NCBI GenBank assembly: GCA_036675815.1
Contig: JAKFEE010000001.1
Location: 6,694-70,693, forward strand
Length of the DNA: 64,000 nucleotides
Direction of reading: 5' to 3'
From: JAKFEE01 sp036675815
GTDB lineage: Bacteria > Pseudomonadota > Alphaproteobacteria > Rhodospirillales > Magnetospirillaceae
In this document: positions 17,179 through 26,106 of the stretch, piece by piece
Numbering within the stretch: position 1 is the first letter of the stretch
How the letters are laid out: each line of letters opens with the position of its first letter
Made by a program: the position numbers and the translations under genes
Notes under the pieces: model-generated
What the model saw: the letters and a program-made list of their open reading frames with translations, nothing else
Databases searched by the model: none
What the model was told of the DNA's origin: nothing

Positions 17179-18231
17179 CTAGGCCCCTTGCCCCTGCGTC
17201 AGCACCACACGAATAAGATTTTCATCGATGCGGTCATGTTCCGCGATCACAACCAGCCGCGAGGCGCGCGGGGCATTTCCCCAGTGGCGGTCGAACTGGT
17301 TGCGCACCCGTTCGCCAACCGCCTGAATCAGCATCCGCATGGGCTTACCCGCCACTGCGACGAACCCCTTGACCCGAAGGATGTGCTGATCGCGTGCCAG
17401 CGCCCGGATCGCGCCGATCAGTGCCTCGACATCGCTGATTTCGGGAAGGTCAACGACGAGGGTGTTGAAGTCATTGTGCTCATGCTCCTCGGTGCCGTCA
17501 TGGTGCGACGCACGTGAGGCTAGGTCGTTTTCGGCCGCAGCGTGGAGACCAAGGATCACGCGCGGGTCGATGACGCCATCGGTGATCGGCAGGACAGGGA
17601 TGGCGCGCGAGCATTCGGCCGCGATGACTTCGCGCGCCACCGCAAGGGCCTCCTCCCCTGCCAAATCGGCCTTGGACAGCAGGACGATGTCGGCACATTT
17701 GATCTGGTCCTCGAACACCTCGCCAAGCGGCGTGTCGTGATCGAGGTTGGCGTCGGCCGCGCGCTGCGCCTCGACCGCCGGCACGTCGGGTGCGAAACGG
17801 CCTGCCGCGACCGCCTCGGCATCGGCCACCGCCACCACACCGTCCACGGTGACGCGCGAGCGGATCGCCGGCCAGTCGAAGGCCTTCAACAGCGGCTTGG
17901 GTAAAGCCAGACCGGAGGTCTCGATGAGGATGTGGTCGGGACGCTGAGGCAGGGCCATCAGCGCCTCGATCGTCGGGATGAAATCATCGGCCACGGTGCA
18001 GCAGATGCAGCCGTTCGCCAGTTGGACGATGTTCTCGGCCGGGCAGTTCTCATCGGCACAGGACTGGAGGATGTCGCCATCCACGCCAACACTGCCGAAC
18101 TCGTTGACCAGCACCGCCAGCCGCCGGCCCTGGGGATTCTGCATGAGGTGGCGAACCAGCGTGGTCTTGCCCGCGCCCAGGAAGCCGGTAATCACGGTAA
18201 CGGGGATCTTGGCCAGATCGGTCATAGTCAC
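17179..18231 (-). CDS. cobW: CobW-family GTP-dependent metallochaperone
   Basis: About 350 aa. CobW binds GTP and Co2+ and is thought to deliver cobalt to the CobN-CobS-CobT chelatase. Seen: Walker A TGFLGAGKTTLVRHLM (residues ~15-30), the metal-binding GCICCTVADDF near residue 75, the Walker B region HILIETSGLALP near 100, the guanine motif SKAD near 185, a His-containing insert HHDGTEEHEHNDF, and the C-terminal CobW_C domain. The start ATG at 18231 is followed by a second ATG two codons later. It is the first gene of the cobW-cobN unit and lies about 117 bases after a cobalamin riboswitch. Confidence 0.95.
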   Translation of the reverse strand: MTMTDLAKIPVTVITGFLGAGKTTLVRHLMQNPQGRRLAVLVNEFGSVGVDGDILQSCADENCPAENIVQLANGCICCTVADDFIPTIEALMALPQRPDHILIETSGLALPKPLLKAFDWPAIRSRVTVDGVVAVADAEAVAAGRFAPDVPAVEAQRAADANLDHDTPLGEVFEDQIKCADIVLLSKADLAGEEALAVAREVIAAECSRAIPVLPITDGVIDPRVILGLHAAAENDLASRASHHDGTEEHEHNDFNTLVVDLPEISDVEALIGAIRALARDQHILRVKGFVAVAGKPMRMLIQAVGERVRNQFDRHWGNAPRASRLVVIAEHDRIDENLIRVVLTQGQGA

Positions 18232-18347
18232 GGTCGTCGCCCTCCCTTGGTCTTGCGGAGAGGGAGAGGGCCAGAGGCAATGCGGCCAAGGCGGGGGCGC
18301 ACGCCAACCGGTCGCGGAACCCCCGTCCGCCCTAGTAATGCGACGCT

Positions 18348-18494
18348 GGCAGGTCTCCCGGCTTACGGATTCTGGGCTTTCCCCAACGGTCGCCCACCTT
18401 CCCGGCTTTCGGCCAGTGGCATCGGGCGACCTTTCCGGTCACGGTCGCGGGGGCGGCAGCGATTCGAGTTTCCCCTATCGCATTCCCTTTTCAC
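18348..18494 (-). promoter_or_regulatory. Cobalamin riboswitch upstream of cobW-cobN
   Basis: The minus strand reads AAAAGGGAATGCG, a core GCTGCCGCCCCCGCGACCGT, the B12 box GCCACTG (18420-18414), CCGGGAAGGTGGG, and the closing GGGAGACCTGCC ending at 18348. Order and spacing match the cobalamin aptamer and the first copy at 7110-7268. It precedes cobW at 18231 and probably controls the whole minus-strand cob operon. The divergent cobO start at 18569 lies only about 75 bases from its 5' end, so the promoters of both units must be packed into that space. Confidence 0.95.
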
Positions 18495-18568
18495 CTGTCA
18501 TAGACAGGAACCAGCGCAGTCTCACCTGAGGCAAAGACGCGCGATTTGTCAAGCAAGGGAGTGCCCTG

Positions 18569-19198
18569 GTGACCGAACCCACGCCCCCCGACTCGGACGA
18601 GAACGCCCAACATGCCCTCAAGATGGTCAAGAAGAAGGCCGCGCGGGACAAGATCATGGCCACCAAGCAGGGCGAAAAGGGCCTGATCATTGTTCATACG
18701 GGCCCGGGAAAGGGGAAATCCTCGGCGGGTTTCGGGATGATCTTGCGATGCATCGCCCACGGGATGCCGTCAGCGGTGGTGCAGTTCATCAAGGGTGCCT
18801 GGGACACGGGCGAGCGGCGCCTCATCGAGGGGCACTTCGCGGACCTCTGCCAGTTCTACGCCATGGGTGAAGGCTTTACCTGGGAGACGCAGGATCGTGC
18901 CCGGGACGTGGCCGCCGCCCGGGCAGGGTGGGAGAAAGCCAAGGATCTCATCCGCAACCCGGAGATACGCATGGTGTTGCTGGACGAGATAAACATCGCG
19001 CTGCGGTACGAGTATCTCGATCTGGGTGAAGTGGTCGCCTTTCTAAGGGATGAAAAGCCGCTGCAGACCCACGTCGTCCTCACCGGCCGTAGTGCCAAGG
19101 AAGAACTGGTCGAAATCGCCGACTTGGCGACGGAAATGACGCTCGTAAAGCATCCGTTCCGCTCCGGCATCAAGGCGCAGGCCGGCGTGGAGTATTGA
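18569..19198 (+). CDS. cobO: Cob(I)yrinic acid a,c-diamide adenosyltransferase (CobO/BtuR type)
   Basis: Transfers the 5'-deoxyadenosyl group of ATP to Co(I) corrinoid. About 209 aa. Start GTG 18569, with AAGGGAG at 18554-18560 upstream. Seen: an N-terminal Lys-rich helix (MVKKKAARDKIMATKQG), the P-loop IVHTGPGKGKSSAGFGM, FIKGAWDTGERRL, and RMVLLDEINIALRYEYL (Walker B-like), then VVLTGRSAKEELVEIADLAT. It begins a plus-strand cobO-cobQ pair, with only four bases between them, divergent from cobW. Confidence 0.95.
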   Translation: MTEPTPPDSDENAQHALKMVKKKAARDKIMATKQGEKGLIIVHTGPGKGKSSAGFGMILRCIAHGMPSAVVQFIKGAWDTGERRLIEGHFADLCQFYAMGEGFTWETQDRARDVAAARAGWEKAKDLIRNPEIRMVLLDEINIALRYEYLDLGEVVAFLRDEKPLQTHVVLTGRSAKEELVEIADLATEMTLVKHPFRSGIKAQAGVEY

Positions 19199-19202
19199 TT
19201 TC

Positions 19203-20648
19203 TTGCAGGCTCTGATGATCCAGGGGACAGGATCGAATGTCGGCAAGTCGTTGCTGGTAGCTGGATTGTGTCGCGCCGCCAGGAAACGCGGTCTTGCGGT
19301 CGCGCCTTTCAAACCACAGAACATGTCCAACAATGCAGCCGTCACGGCTGATGGTGGCGAGATCGGTCGTGCGCAGGCATTGCAGGCCTTGGCCTGCGGA
19401 ATTGAGCCGCATACCGATATGAATCCGGTGCTGCTCAAGCCGGAATCGGAGGTCGGCGCGCAGGTTATCGTACAAGGCCGGGTGGTCGCAACGGTGAAGG
19501 CCGGCGATTATGCCGACAGGAAGCAACGGCTCTTGGCACCCGTGCTTGAGAGCTACGGTCGTCTCAGGACGCGTTTCGATCTTGTAGTAGTCGAAGGAGC
19601 GGGCAGCCCGGCCGAAATCAACCTGCGCAAGGGCGATATCGCCAATATGGGTTTCGCGCAGGCGGCCGAGGTGCCCGTCGTGTTGGCCGGCGATATCGAC
19701 CGTGGGGGGGTGATCGCCCAGATCGTCGGCACCCGGGCCGTGCTCGATGCCGCCGACTCGGCTCGCATCAAAGGCTTTATGGTCAACAAGTTCCGCGGCG
19801 ACCCACGTCTGTTCGAGGATGGCTATCGGCTGATTGGCGACCTTAGCGGCTGGCAGGGGTTTGGCGTATTGCCCTTCTTCGCCGATGCCGCGCGACTTCC
19901 TGCCGAAGATTCCCTGGCCCTGCCGGACCGCGCCGGCTCTGGCGTCTTTCGGGTGGTGGTGCTCGGTTTCTCGCGAATAGCGAATTTCGACGATCTGAAT
20001 CCTCTGGCACAGGAGCCCGGGGTGGCCCTTACCGCGCTTGGAGCCGGGCGGGCGATTCCCGGCGACGCCGACTTGGTGGTTCTGCCCGGCACCAAGTCGA
20101 CAAGAAGCGACCTCAATTTCCTGCGGGCGCAGGGCTGGGATGTTGATTTGGCGGCCCATGTCAGGCGCGGCGGGTATGTGTTGGGGATTTGCGGGGGCTA
20201 TCAGATGCTCGGCCGGCTCGTGCGAGATCCCGAAGGGGTCGAAGGCTCCTCAGGCGACACCGACGGGCTGGGCCTGCTGGACGTCGAAACGGTCATGACG
20301 CCCGAAAAGCGCCTACTCCGCGTCGCCGCCACGCACATAGCTACCGGGCAACGGATGGAGGGCTACGAAATCCACGTCGGACGGACCGACGGCCCCGCCC
20401 GCGCCCGGCCTTTCGCCGATGTCAACGGCGCGCCCGAAGGGGCATGCTCGGCCGACGGCCGGATCATGGGTAGCTATCTGCATGGCATGTTTGCCAGTGA
20501 CGCATTTCGCCGCTCGTTCCTTAGTCGGCTCGGCGGGGCTGCTTCGCAATTTGCCTACCATGCGGACGTCGAGGCGACGCTCGACCGACTTGCTCTTCAC
20601 ATGGAGGAACATCTCGACGTGGACGGGCTGCTCGCCCTCGCGCGCTAG
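19203..20648 (+). CDS. cobQ: Cobyric acid synthase
   Basis: Glutamine-dependent amidation of the b, d, e and g side chains of adenosylcobyrinate a,c-diamide. About 481 aa from TTG 19203, or 477 from ATG 19215; no strong ribosome site decides between them, and the coupled position after cobO favours the first. Seen: P-loop-like MIQGTGSNVGKSLLVAG, PFKPQNMSNNAAVT, VLLKPESEVGAQVIVQG, VEGAGSPAEINLR and VLAGDIDRGGVIAQI. The GATase domain has the Cys nucleophile in VLGICGGYQMLGR near residue 330 and the C-terminal His in GSYLHGMF. The downstream cobC is destroyed. Confidence 0.95.
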   Translation: MQALMIQGTGSNVGKSLLVAGLCRAARKRGLAVAPFKPQNMSNNAAVTADGGEIGRAQALQALACGIEPHTDMNPVLLKPESEVGAQVIVQGRVVATVKAGDYADRKQRLLAPVLESYGRLRTRFDLVVVEGAGSPAEINLRKGDIANMGFAQAAEVPVVLAGDIDRGGVIAQIVGTRAVLDAADSARIKGFMVNKFRGDPRLFEDGYRLIGDLSGWQGFGVLPFFADAARLPAEDSLALPDRAGSGVFRVVVLGFSRIANFDDLNPLAQEPGVALTALGAGRAIPGDADLVVLPGTKSTRSDLNFLRAQGWDVDLAAHVRRGGYVLGICGGYQMLGRLVRDPEGVEGSSGDTDGLGLLDVETVMTPEKRLLRVAATHIATGQRMEGYEIHVGRTDGPARARPFADVNGAPEGACSADGRIMGSYLHGMFASDAFRRSFLSRLGGAASQFAYHADVEATLDRLALHMEEHLDVDGLLALAR

Positions 20649-20683
20649 CCGCCCGCCCCCGGATAATACTGACAGGACATCGG

Positions 20684-21345
20684 ATGCGCGACTATGGCGG
20701 CAACATAGACTGGGCGAAGGCGAGGTTCGGACTGGATTGATCTCTCCACTGGGATCAACCGCATTCCTTACCCCATTCCGCCGGTGTCCGACGGGGCGTC
20801 GTGGTCGCTCCCGACGGTTGCCGACATGGCCGAGTTGGCATCGGCCGCCCGCATAGCCTATGGCACCAAAGCGTCCCTGCAGGCCGTCGCCGGGGCGCAG
20901 GCAGCGATCCAGATGATCGCTCGCCTCGGGCCGCCTGGGCCAGTCCGAATTTTTAAGCCCACCTACAACGAACATGCTGCGGCTCTTCGGGCCGCAGCAT
21001 GGACGGTGGAGGAGGCCCGGAGCCTCGCGGACTTGGAAGAGGGCGACTTGGCGATAGTCGTCAATCCTAACAATTCCGACGGTCGCTGCCACGCCGACCT
21101 GCTTCGTCGATTGCGTGGGCGGACGGGTCGCCTTGTCTCGACGAAAGCTTCGCCGATGGTCGGCCGGACCTGACGCTCGCGCCCATGGCTGAAGACGAGG
21201 GAATAATTGTCCTTCGCTCCTTCGGAAAATTCTACGGTTGCCGGCGTGCGGCTAGGCTTCGCCATCGGACCGGAGAAGGACATCGCTGCCTTTGCGGAAA
21301 TGGCCGGCCTTGGCTGGTATCGGGCGCGGCAGGCGGTCAGCACGC
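20684..21345 (+). pseudogene. cobC: Decayed cobC-like threonine-phosphate decarboxylase/aminotransferase
   Basis: The remains begin MRDYGGNIDWAKARFG at ATG 20684, 36 bases after cobQ. After a frame change they continue WIDLSTGINRIPYPIPPV and TVADMAELASAARIAYGTKA. They go on to VNPNNSDGRCHADLLRRLRG. Another frame gives LAPMAEDEGIIVLRSFGKFY, a third GVRLGFAIGPEKDIAAFAEMA, and another PWLVSGAA. These blocks, in order, are those of CobC, a PLP enzyme making the aminopropanol phosphate arm, including the SFGKFYG lysine loop. At least four frame changes and an abrupt end at about 21345 show a dead gene. The arm must come from another copy if this strain completes cobalamin. Confidence 0.85.
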
Positions 21346-21391
21346 CGGAATATCGCCCGCGGAGTGAGTTGAGGAACATCGTCCAATTCCA

Positions 21392-21475
21392 TCACTGCGA
21401 CAGGTTGGCGACCAGGGCCACCTCGCGCCACGCGGCGGCATCACGCACGAACAGCCGGGCCTCGTCGGCTACGCG
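21392..21475 (-). pseudogene. Fragment of a prophage DUF2793 gene
   Basis: The minus strand encodes VADEARLFVRDAAAWREVALV then ANLSQ and a stop. The full-length prophage DUF2793 protein (48884-49834) has VADEARLFLRDAGTWREVALV then ANLPQ. At DNA level 21401-21472 matches 49481-49552 with about 7 differences in 72. It lies exactly between the end of the cobC remnant and the start of the sbcC remnant, so it marks a recombination junction involving a related prophage. Confidence 0.85.
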
Positions 21476-22288
21476 CGACGTGCGCGGCCGGGCCGAGGCC
21501 GCGCTGAACGCCTGGATCGAGGCCAACGGGCTGGAGGTGGCGTCGGTCCGCGAGGCCCTAGCCTCGGGTGATGCCTGGGTCGACGAGGTCACCGGGCGCC
21601 TGGACCGGTTGCGCGAGGCGCTGGCCGCTGCGGAAGGCGGGCTTCAGGAATGCCGCCGGAAACTGGCCGGGCACGAGGAGACCGGGCGGCCAGAGATCAA
21701 CCCCGACGACATCGCGGCGCGGCGGGCGGAGCAGGAGCAGGAGCAGGCGAGGCTGGCGGAGCGCCAGGTAGAGGAACGCGGTCGGCTGCGCGATGACGAG
21801 CGCGACCGGGCGGCGGCCGAGGCGCTGCGGGAACGCATCGACCGCCAGCGACCGGTGACCGAGGCCTGGCAGAGCCTGTCGGAGGTCATCGGCTCGGCCA
21901 GCGGCGACAAGTTCCGCCGCTTCGCCCAGACGCTGACCCTTGAGCACCTGATAGCGCTGGCCAACACCCATCGGGCCGAGCTGACGCTACGCTATCGGCT
22001 GGAAGCGATCCGCGGCGGCGAGCGCTTCCTGGTCTCCCTGGCCCTGGCGCTGGGCCTCGCGAGCATGACCGGCCACCGCACCCGCATCGACTCGCTGTTC
22101 ATCGACGAGGGCTTCGGCACCCTGGAGCCAGCAGCCTGGATGTCGCCCTGTCCGCCCTGGAAGCGCTGCAGGCCGCCGGACGCCAAGTGGGGGTGATCTC
22201 CCACGTCCAGGCGATGGTCGACCGCATCGGGGCGCAGGTGCGGATCAGCAAACTGGGAGGCGGTCGCAGCGCGGTCGAGACGATCTGA
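21473..22288 (+). pseudogene. sbcC: C-terminal remnant of exonuclease subunit SbcC
   Basis: In one frame it reads a coiled-coil stretch (EQEQARLAERQVEERGRLRD), then ITA-type helix residues and FRRFAQTLTLEHLIALANTH, FLVSLALALGLASM and LFIDEGFGTLEP (Walker B, D-loop). After a frame change near 22130 it continues VALSALEALQAAGRQVGVIS HVQ and ends at TGA 22286. These are the C-terminal ABC-ATPase features of SbcC. The stretch normally found between RYRLE and the GGE signature is shortened (RYRLEAIRGGERFLVSLALA), so the signature region carries an internal deletion. No N-terminal Walker A half and no sbcD are present. Confidence 0.85.
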
Positions 22289-22777
22289 AGGTCCTGACTT
22301 GACTGTAGATTCGATCCCAGACTCCTCCGCGCGGTCAACAGCTCAGCGAAACCGTAACGCGTGGCGGCTGCCAAGCACTTGATTGTTCAGCACGAAAAAT
22401 CCGTACCGTTTTGGCGAAGTCAACAGCTTGCAGAGAATGCGGGGCGTAGAGAAGAGAAAATGGGCTGAAATTTGGCCTCTGTCAGACAACAAGGTCAACA
22501 GCTACAGGCCGAAAACGGCGCATAACCTCGGGCTTTCGCCCCAGGCTTCCGGTATGGGAGAACATATTACTTAGAAGTATTGGCGGAGGGGAGGCTATCT
22601 GGCAACGAATTCTCTCTACGAAAGGCGGGAAACCGCGGAGCTGCGTCGAGCCGTGGACAAGAGAACCCGGCCTGCGAGCCGTGGCCGGCTGGCCGACCTT
22701 CGCCACCGCCCTGGGGAATTTTCCCATCAGATTAGCGTCATCGAGTTCCGCAATACCATACCCACGGCCCCCGATGA
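22289..22777. other. 489-base stretch without a gene
   Basis: No frame here has a convincing start plus protein-like content. The segment is somewhat less GC-rich than its surroundings around 22380-22580. It contains a ~57-base block at 22580-22636 (starting TGGCGGAGGG) that recurs at about 80 percent identity at 30303-30359. It separates the sbcC remnant from the 3' end of the molybdopterin oxidoreductase operon. Confidence 0.5.
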
Positions 22778-24841
22778 TTAGGCTCGTCGCACCCAGATGG
22801 CCACGTCGTGAAAAGCGGCGCCGCCAGCCGGCGCCACGGAAACTGCATCCGTGAGCAGATTGACGCCGATGCCGTCAGCAAAATCGGCATTCAGCCACAA
22901 TCCCTCGAGCACCACGACGCCGGGGCGGACATCTCCCGATCGCTGCGCAGGGACAGTGAGGGAACCGCGCCGATTGCCGATCTTCACAAGAATCCCGTCG
23001 TCAGACTCGCCGCAAACTGCTTGCCAGTCGTCGGGATGCATCAGCAGCCGCGGCGCGCCTTCGCGCCGACGCGAGCTGGGCGTCTCGGTGAAGGTCGTAT
23101 TGAGGAATGACCGGGTCGGCGGCGTTACCAGCCGGAACGGATAGTCGGGCGAGGCGGCATCGGTGATCGCCGCATGGTCAGGCAGGTCCGACAGTGGTCC
23201 GTGCAGCGGCCCCAACTCCGACCACTGGGGCCGAAAGCGAAAGCGGCCGTCTGGCGTCGGGAAGCCGTCGAGAAAATGGCCGGCACGGAAATCAGGGGCC
23301 CGGTCGATCCAGCCCGTCGCCGCCGCGGTATCAGCATTTGGCAAACCGGCACACGTGAGCAGATCGTCGACGAGTTCCCAGGCGCTCTTGAAGAACCCGC
23401 GGTGAGTGGCCCCCAGCCGACGCGCGAGGCCGCAGATCACGTCATGATTGGAGCGCGCTTGGCCCAAAGGCTCGAGCACGCGTGGTGCCAGCACCAAATG
23501 GGTGTGTCCCCAACCCATGAACAGATCGTCCTGTTCGAGGAACGTCGTTGCGGGCAGAACGATATCGGCCATTCGCGCCGTCTCGGTCATGAACTGCTCA
23601 TGTACGCACAGGAACAGATCCGGCCGCGCCAGCCCCGCAAGGATAGCCGCGGTGTCCGGTGCAGTCACCGCGGGATTGGCGTTCTGGACGAGCATCGCTT
23701 TTACCGGCGGGCCGCCATACAGGGCGCCAGGATCGCCGCCGAGCACGGCGCCGATGCGCGGTTGATCGAGCACACGAATTGCGGGATCGCGCACATCGAG
23801 GCCCTGAACGACCGTGTAGTCGAGGCCCCAGCCGTCGGCATTGATGAAGAAGGCGCCCCCACCGCGATGCCGCCAGGCCCCGGTCATAGCCGGCAGGCAG
23901 CTCACGGCGTGCAGATTGGCGGCGCCATTGCGACTGCGCGTAAAGCCGAGGCCGAGACGGACAAAGCTGCGCGGCGTGCTGCCGAACAGGCGGGCGAAGG
24001 CGATGATTTCATCTTCAGCCAAGCCGGTGAGTGCCGCCGCCCAGCCTGGGGTACGTTCGATCAGATGGCGCTCGACGGTCTTGTCGAAATCGGTATAGGA
24101 GGCCAGATAATCGCGGTCGACCAGCCCTTCACGCAGCAGCACGCCCATCACCGCGCAGGCCAGCGCACCGTCGGTGCCGGGACGCAGGATCAGCCGATAA
24201 TCGGCCACCTTGGCCGTGGCGGTCTCGTAGCAGTCGACCACCACGAGTTTGGCGCCCCGCTCCTTGCGAGCACGGGCAATATGGGTCATGAGGTTGACCT
24301 GGGTGGCAACCGGATTGGTCCCCCACACCACGATCAGATCGGAGTCGGCAATCTCGCGCGGATCGGTGCCAACCAACCGGCCGACGCCGGCCAACCAGCC
24401 GGGCACGCCGATGCCGATGCAGATCGAGGCTCGCTCGCCCGAATAGCGCATGGCGTGGCGCAGCCGCTCCATGCCATAGCGCTGGACCAGGCCCATGTTG
24501 CCGCCGGAATGGAACGGCCATACCGCTTCACTGCCATACCGCTCGGTAGCCTCTGAGAAGGCATCGGCCGTCCTGTCTAGCGCCTCATCCCATGAGATCG
24601 GACGGAAGCTACCGCTTCCCTTCTCGCTGACCCGCAGCAACGGCTGTGTCAGGCGGTCCGGATGGTGTACTCGCTCGGCATAACGCGCCATCTTGGCGCA
24701 GGTGACGCCGAGGGTGTAGCTGTTGCCCTCGGCTCCACGGACAGCGCCGAGGCGGCCATCGGGGCGCCGTTCGACTTCAAGGGCACACACACTCGGGCAG
24801 TCGTGCGGACACCCCGTGCGGAAGATTTCCTTGGCGGCCAT
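22778..24841 (-). CDS. Molybdopterin (bis-MGD) oxidoreductase, DMSO-reductase superfamily
   Basis: About 687 aa. N-terminal 4Fe-4S site TGCPHDCPSVCALE (Cys at ~10, 14, 18) completed by GVTCAKMAR near residue 48. Then come the cofactor-binding blocks FRPISWDEALDRTADAF, VVWGTNPVATQVN, VVVDCYETATAK, LRPGTDGALACAV, MLVQNANPAV, DIVLPATTFLEQDDLF and a C-terminal MopB dinucleotide-binding domain (LLMHPDDWQAVCGE). No Tat signal is seen, so it is probably cytoplasmic. No iron-sulfur or membrane subunit lies beside it. It ends a six-gene operon with a TRAP transporter, an alpha/beta hydrolase and a RidA protein, suggesting redox attack on an imported acid. The substrate is unknown. Confidence 0.9.
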   Translation of the reverse strand: MAAKEIFRTGCPHDCPSVCALEVERRPDGRLGAVRGAEGNSYTLGVTCAKMARYAERVHHPDRLTQPLLRVSEKGSGSFRPISWDEALDRTADAFSEATERYGSEAVWPFHSGGNMGLVQRYGMERLRHAMRYSGERASICIGIGVPGWLAGVGRLVGTDPREIADSDLIVVWGTNPVATQVNLMTHIARARKERGAKLVVVDCYETATAKVADYRLILRPGTDGALACAVMGVLLREGLVDRDYLASYTDFDKTVERHLIERTPGWAAALTGLAEDEIIAFARLFGSTPRSFVRLGLGFTRSRNGAANLHAVSCLPAMTGAWRHRGGGAFFINADGWGLDYTVVQGLDVRDPAIRVLDQPRIGAVLGGDPGALYGGPPVKAMLVQNANPAVTAPDTAAILAGLARPDLFLCVHEQFMTETARMADIVLPATTFLEQDDLFMGWGHTHLVLAPRVLEPLGQARSNHDVICGLARRLGATHRGFFKSAWELVDDLLTCAGLPNADTAAATGWIDRAPDFRAGHFLDGFPTPDGRFRFRPQWSELGPLHGPLSDLPDHAAITDAASPDYPFRLVTPPTRSFLNTTFTETPSSRRREGAPRLLMHPDDWQAVCGESDDGILVKIGNRRGSLTVPAQRSGDVRPGVVVLEGLWLNADFADGIGVNLLTDAVSVAPAGGAAFHDVAIWVRRA

Positions 24842-24867
24842 TCATTTCCCCCCCTGTCGAGCGCCGT

Positions 24868-25215
24868 CTACGCAGCGGCGACGGCGATGACCTCGACCTT
24901 CAGCCGCGGGTCCGCAAGACGAACTTCGCCGGTGGCGCGGGCCGGCGGATTCGCCTTATCGATCCACTCTTCCCAGACGGCATTCATCGCGGCAAAATCT
25001 GCCATGTCCGCTAGCCACACCTGCACCGACAGCAACTTGCTACGACCGCTACCGCCCTCCTCGAGCAGGCGGTCGACTTTGGCCCGCACTTGTCGAGTCT
25101 GTTGTGTGACGTCGGCATCCCAATCATCGGCAACTTGGCCAGCCAAATACACTGTACCGCCATTAACAACAGTTTGGCTCATGCGTGCAGACAGGTGCTT
25201 GCGAATAATAGACAT
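24868..25215 (-). CDS. RidA/YjgF/YER057c-family protein
   Basis: About 115 aa, a typical length. Members hydrolyse reactive enamine/imine intermediates, and the RutC branch acts on a pyrimidine-degradation product. Seen: VVNGGTVYLAGQVADDW, TRQVRAKVDRLLEEGG, VQVWLADMADFAAMNAVWEEW and the C-terminal VRLADPRLKVEVIAVAAA, with the Arg expected for substrate-carboxylate binding in ARATGEVRL. GGAAGG precedes ATG 25215. It sits between the hydrolase and the oxidoreductase; the RidA plus alpha/beta hydrolase pair recalls RutC-RutD. Confidence 0.9.
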   Translation of the reverse strand: MSIIRKHLSARMSQTVVNGGTVYLAGQVADDWDADVTQQTRQVRAKVDRLLEEGGSGRSKLLSVQVWLADMADFAAMNAVWEEWIDKANPPARATGEVRLADPRLKVEVIAVAAA

Positions 25216-25265
25216 TAGTAAACCTTCCCTATATTAGCGTTAATCGGGACCTAATTAGCCACTAT

Positions 25266-26060
25266 TCATGACGCAAATTCTCTCAAGACATTGTTGAATT
25301 TTCGTATTTCCTCTAGCTGAGGGTTGTGGGCGCTCTCCTCGAATTCGACTAAGCGCGCATCGGGAATTCTGCCGGCGAGATAGGCGGCGCCGGCGAAACG
25401 CTGTTTTTTGTCGTGCCGCCCATGGAGCACCAGGGTTGGCACCCGAATTTCCCCCAACTGGTCCTCGAGATTGACTTTGACCAAGTCCGCCCCGAGCATT
25501 TTCATCGCGTACAAGGGCCACTGCAGCATGACGTTGACCACCGCTTGGCGGGTCGCCGCTCCCGGATCTCGATGGAAGAATGTCCGATCGACCAATTGCG
25601 CCGTCGCCTCGATCTTGTTCCGCGCCATGCCGCTCGTGTACGTCTCCCAAAGATCCGCGGAAAAGCCGCCAGGCTCCTCGTCGCTGCCGATGAACCTGGC
25701 GCCGCTGCTGACAAGGACCAGCTTGGACACCAGATCCGGCCGCCGGAGGGTGTAGAGGATCCCGACGTAGCCGCCGATCCCGTGACTGACGACGGTGATC
25801 CCGCGCAGCCCAAGCTGAGCGGACAGGACTTCGACGTCCTGCATGAGGCGCTCGAAGGTGTGCCCGTGCGGCGGCTTGTCGCTTTCGCCATGGCCGCGTA
25901 GGTCCAGGCTGACAACCCGAAACTCGTCGGCCAGCTCATAAACCTGTTGCTCCCACATCTCGTGGCTCATACCGCCACCGTGGATGAAGAGAATGGGCCG
26001 ACCACTTCCGAAGTCCTCGTAATACAGCCTGACCCCAGGCTCGACTTCGCAATGTGCCAT
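25266..26060 (-). CDS. Alpha/beta-fold hydrolase
   Basis: About 264 aa. Seen: the oxyanion-hole HGGGMSHEMWEQQ (residues ~27-40), LDLRGHGESDKP, the nucleophile elbow VVSHGIGGYVG with Ser near 94, the acid LHGRHDKKQ with Asp near 216, and the base His in EESAHNPQLEE near 246: a complete catalytic triad. AAGGAG precedes ATG 26060. No signal peptide is present, so it is cytosolic. In context it probably hydrolyses an ester, amide or lactone made from the TRAP-imported substrate. The specific substrate cannot be read from the sequence. Confidence 0.9.
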   Translation of the reverse strand: MAHCEVEPGVRLYYEDFGSGRPILFIHGGGMSHEMWEQQVYELADEFRVVSLDLRGHGESDKPPHGHTFERLMQDVEVLSAQLGLRGITVVSHGIGGYVGILYTLRRPDLVSKLVLVSSGARFIGSDEEPGGFSADLWETYTSGMARNKIEATAQLVDRTFFHRDPGAATRQAVVNVMLQWPLYAMKMLGADLVKVNLEDQLGEIRVPTLVLHGRHDKKQRFAGAAYLAGRIPDARLVEFEESAHNPQLEEIRKFNNVLREFAS

Positions 26061-26106
26061 GATGGTCTCCTTGCGAGTTGCTGAGAGATGGTCGGATGGC
26101 GCGCCG

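Noticed and set aside
20649..21173. A short intact gene starting MSDGASWSLPTVAD
   Set aside because: It is an internal piece of the cobC-like pseudogene; its N-terminal part lies in another frame upstream and its lysine loop in another frame downstream.
22383..22574. A 63-codon frame beginning MFSTKNPYRFG
   Set aside because: No ribosome site, no neighbours and no recognisable content; it lies in a slightly AT-richer intergenic region.
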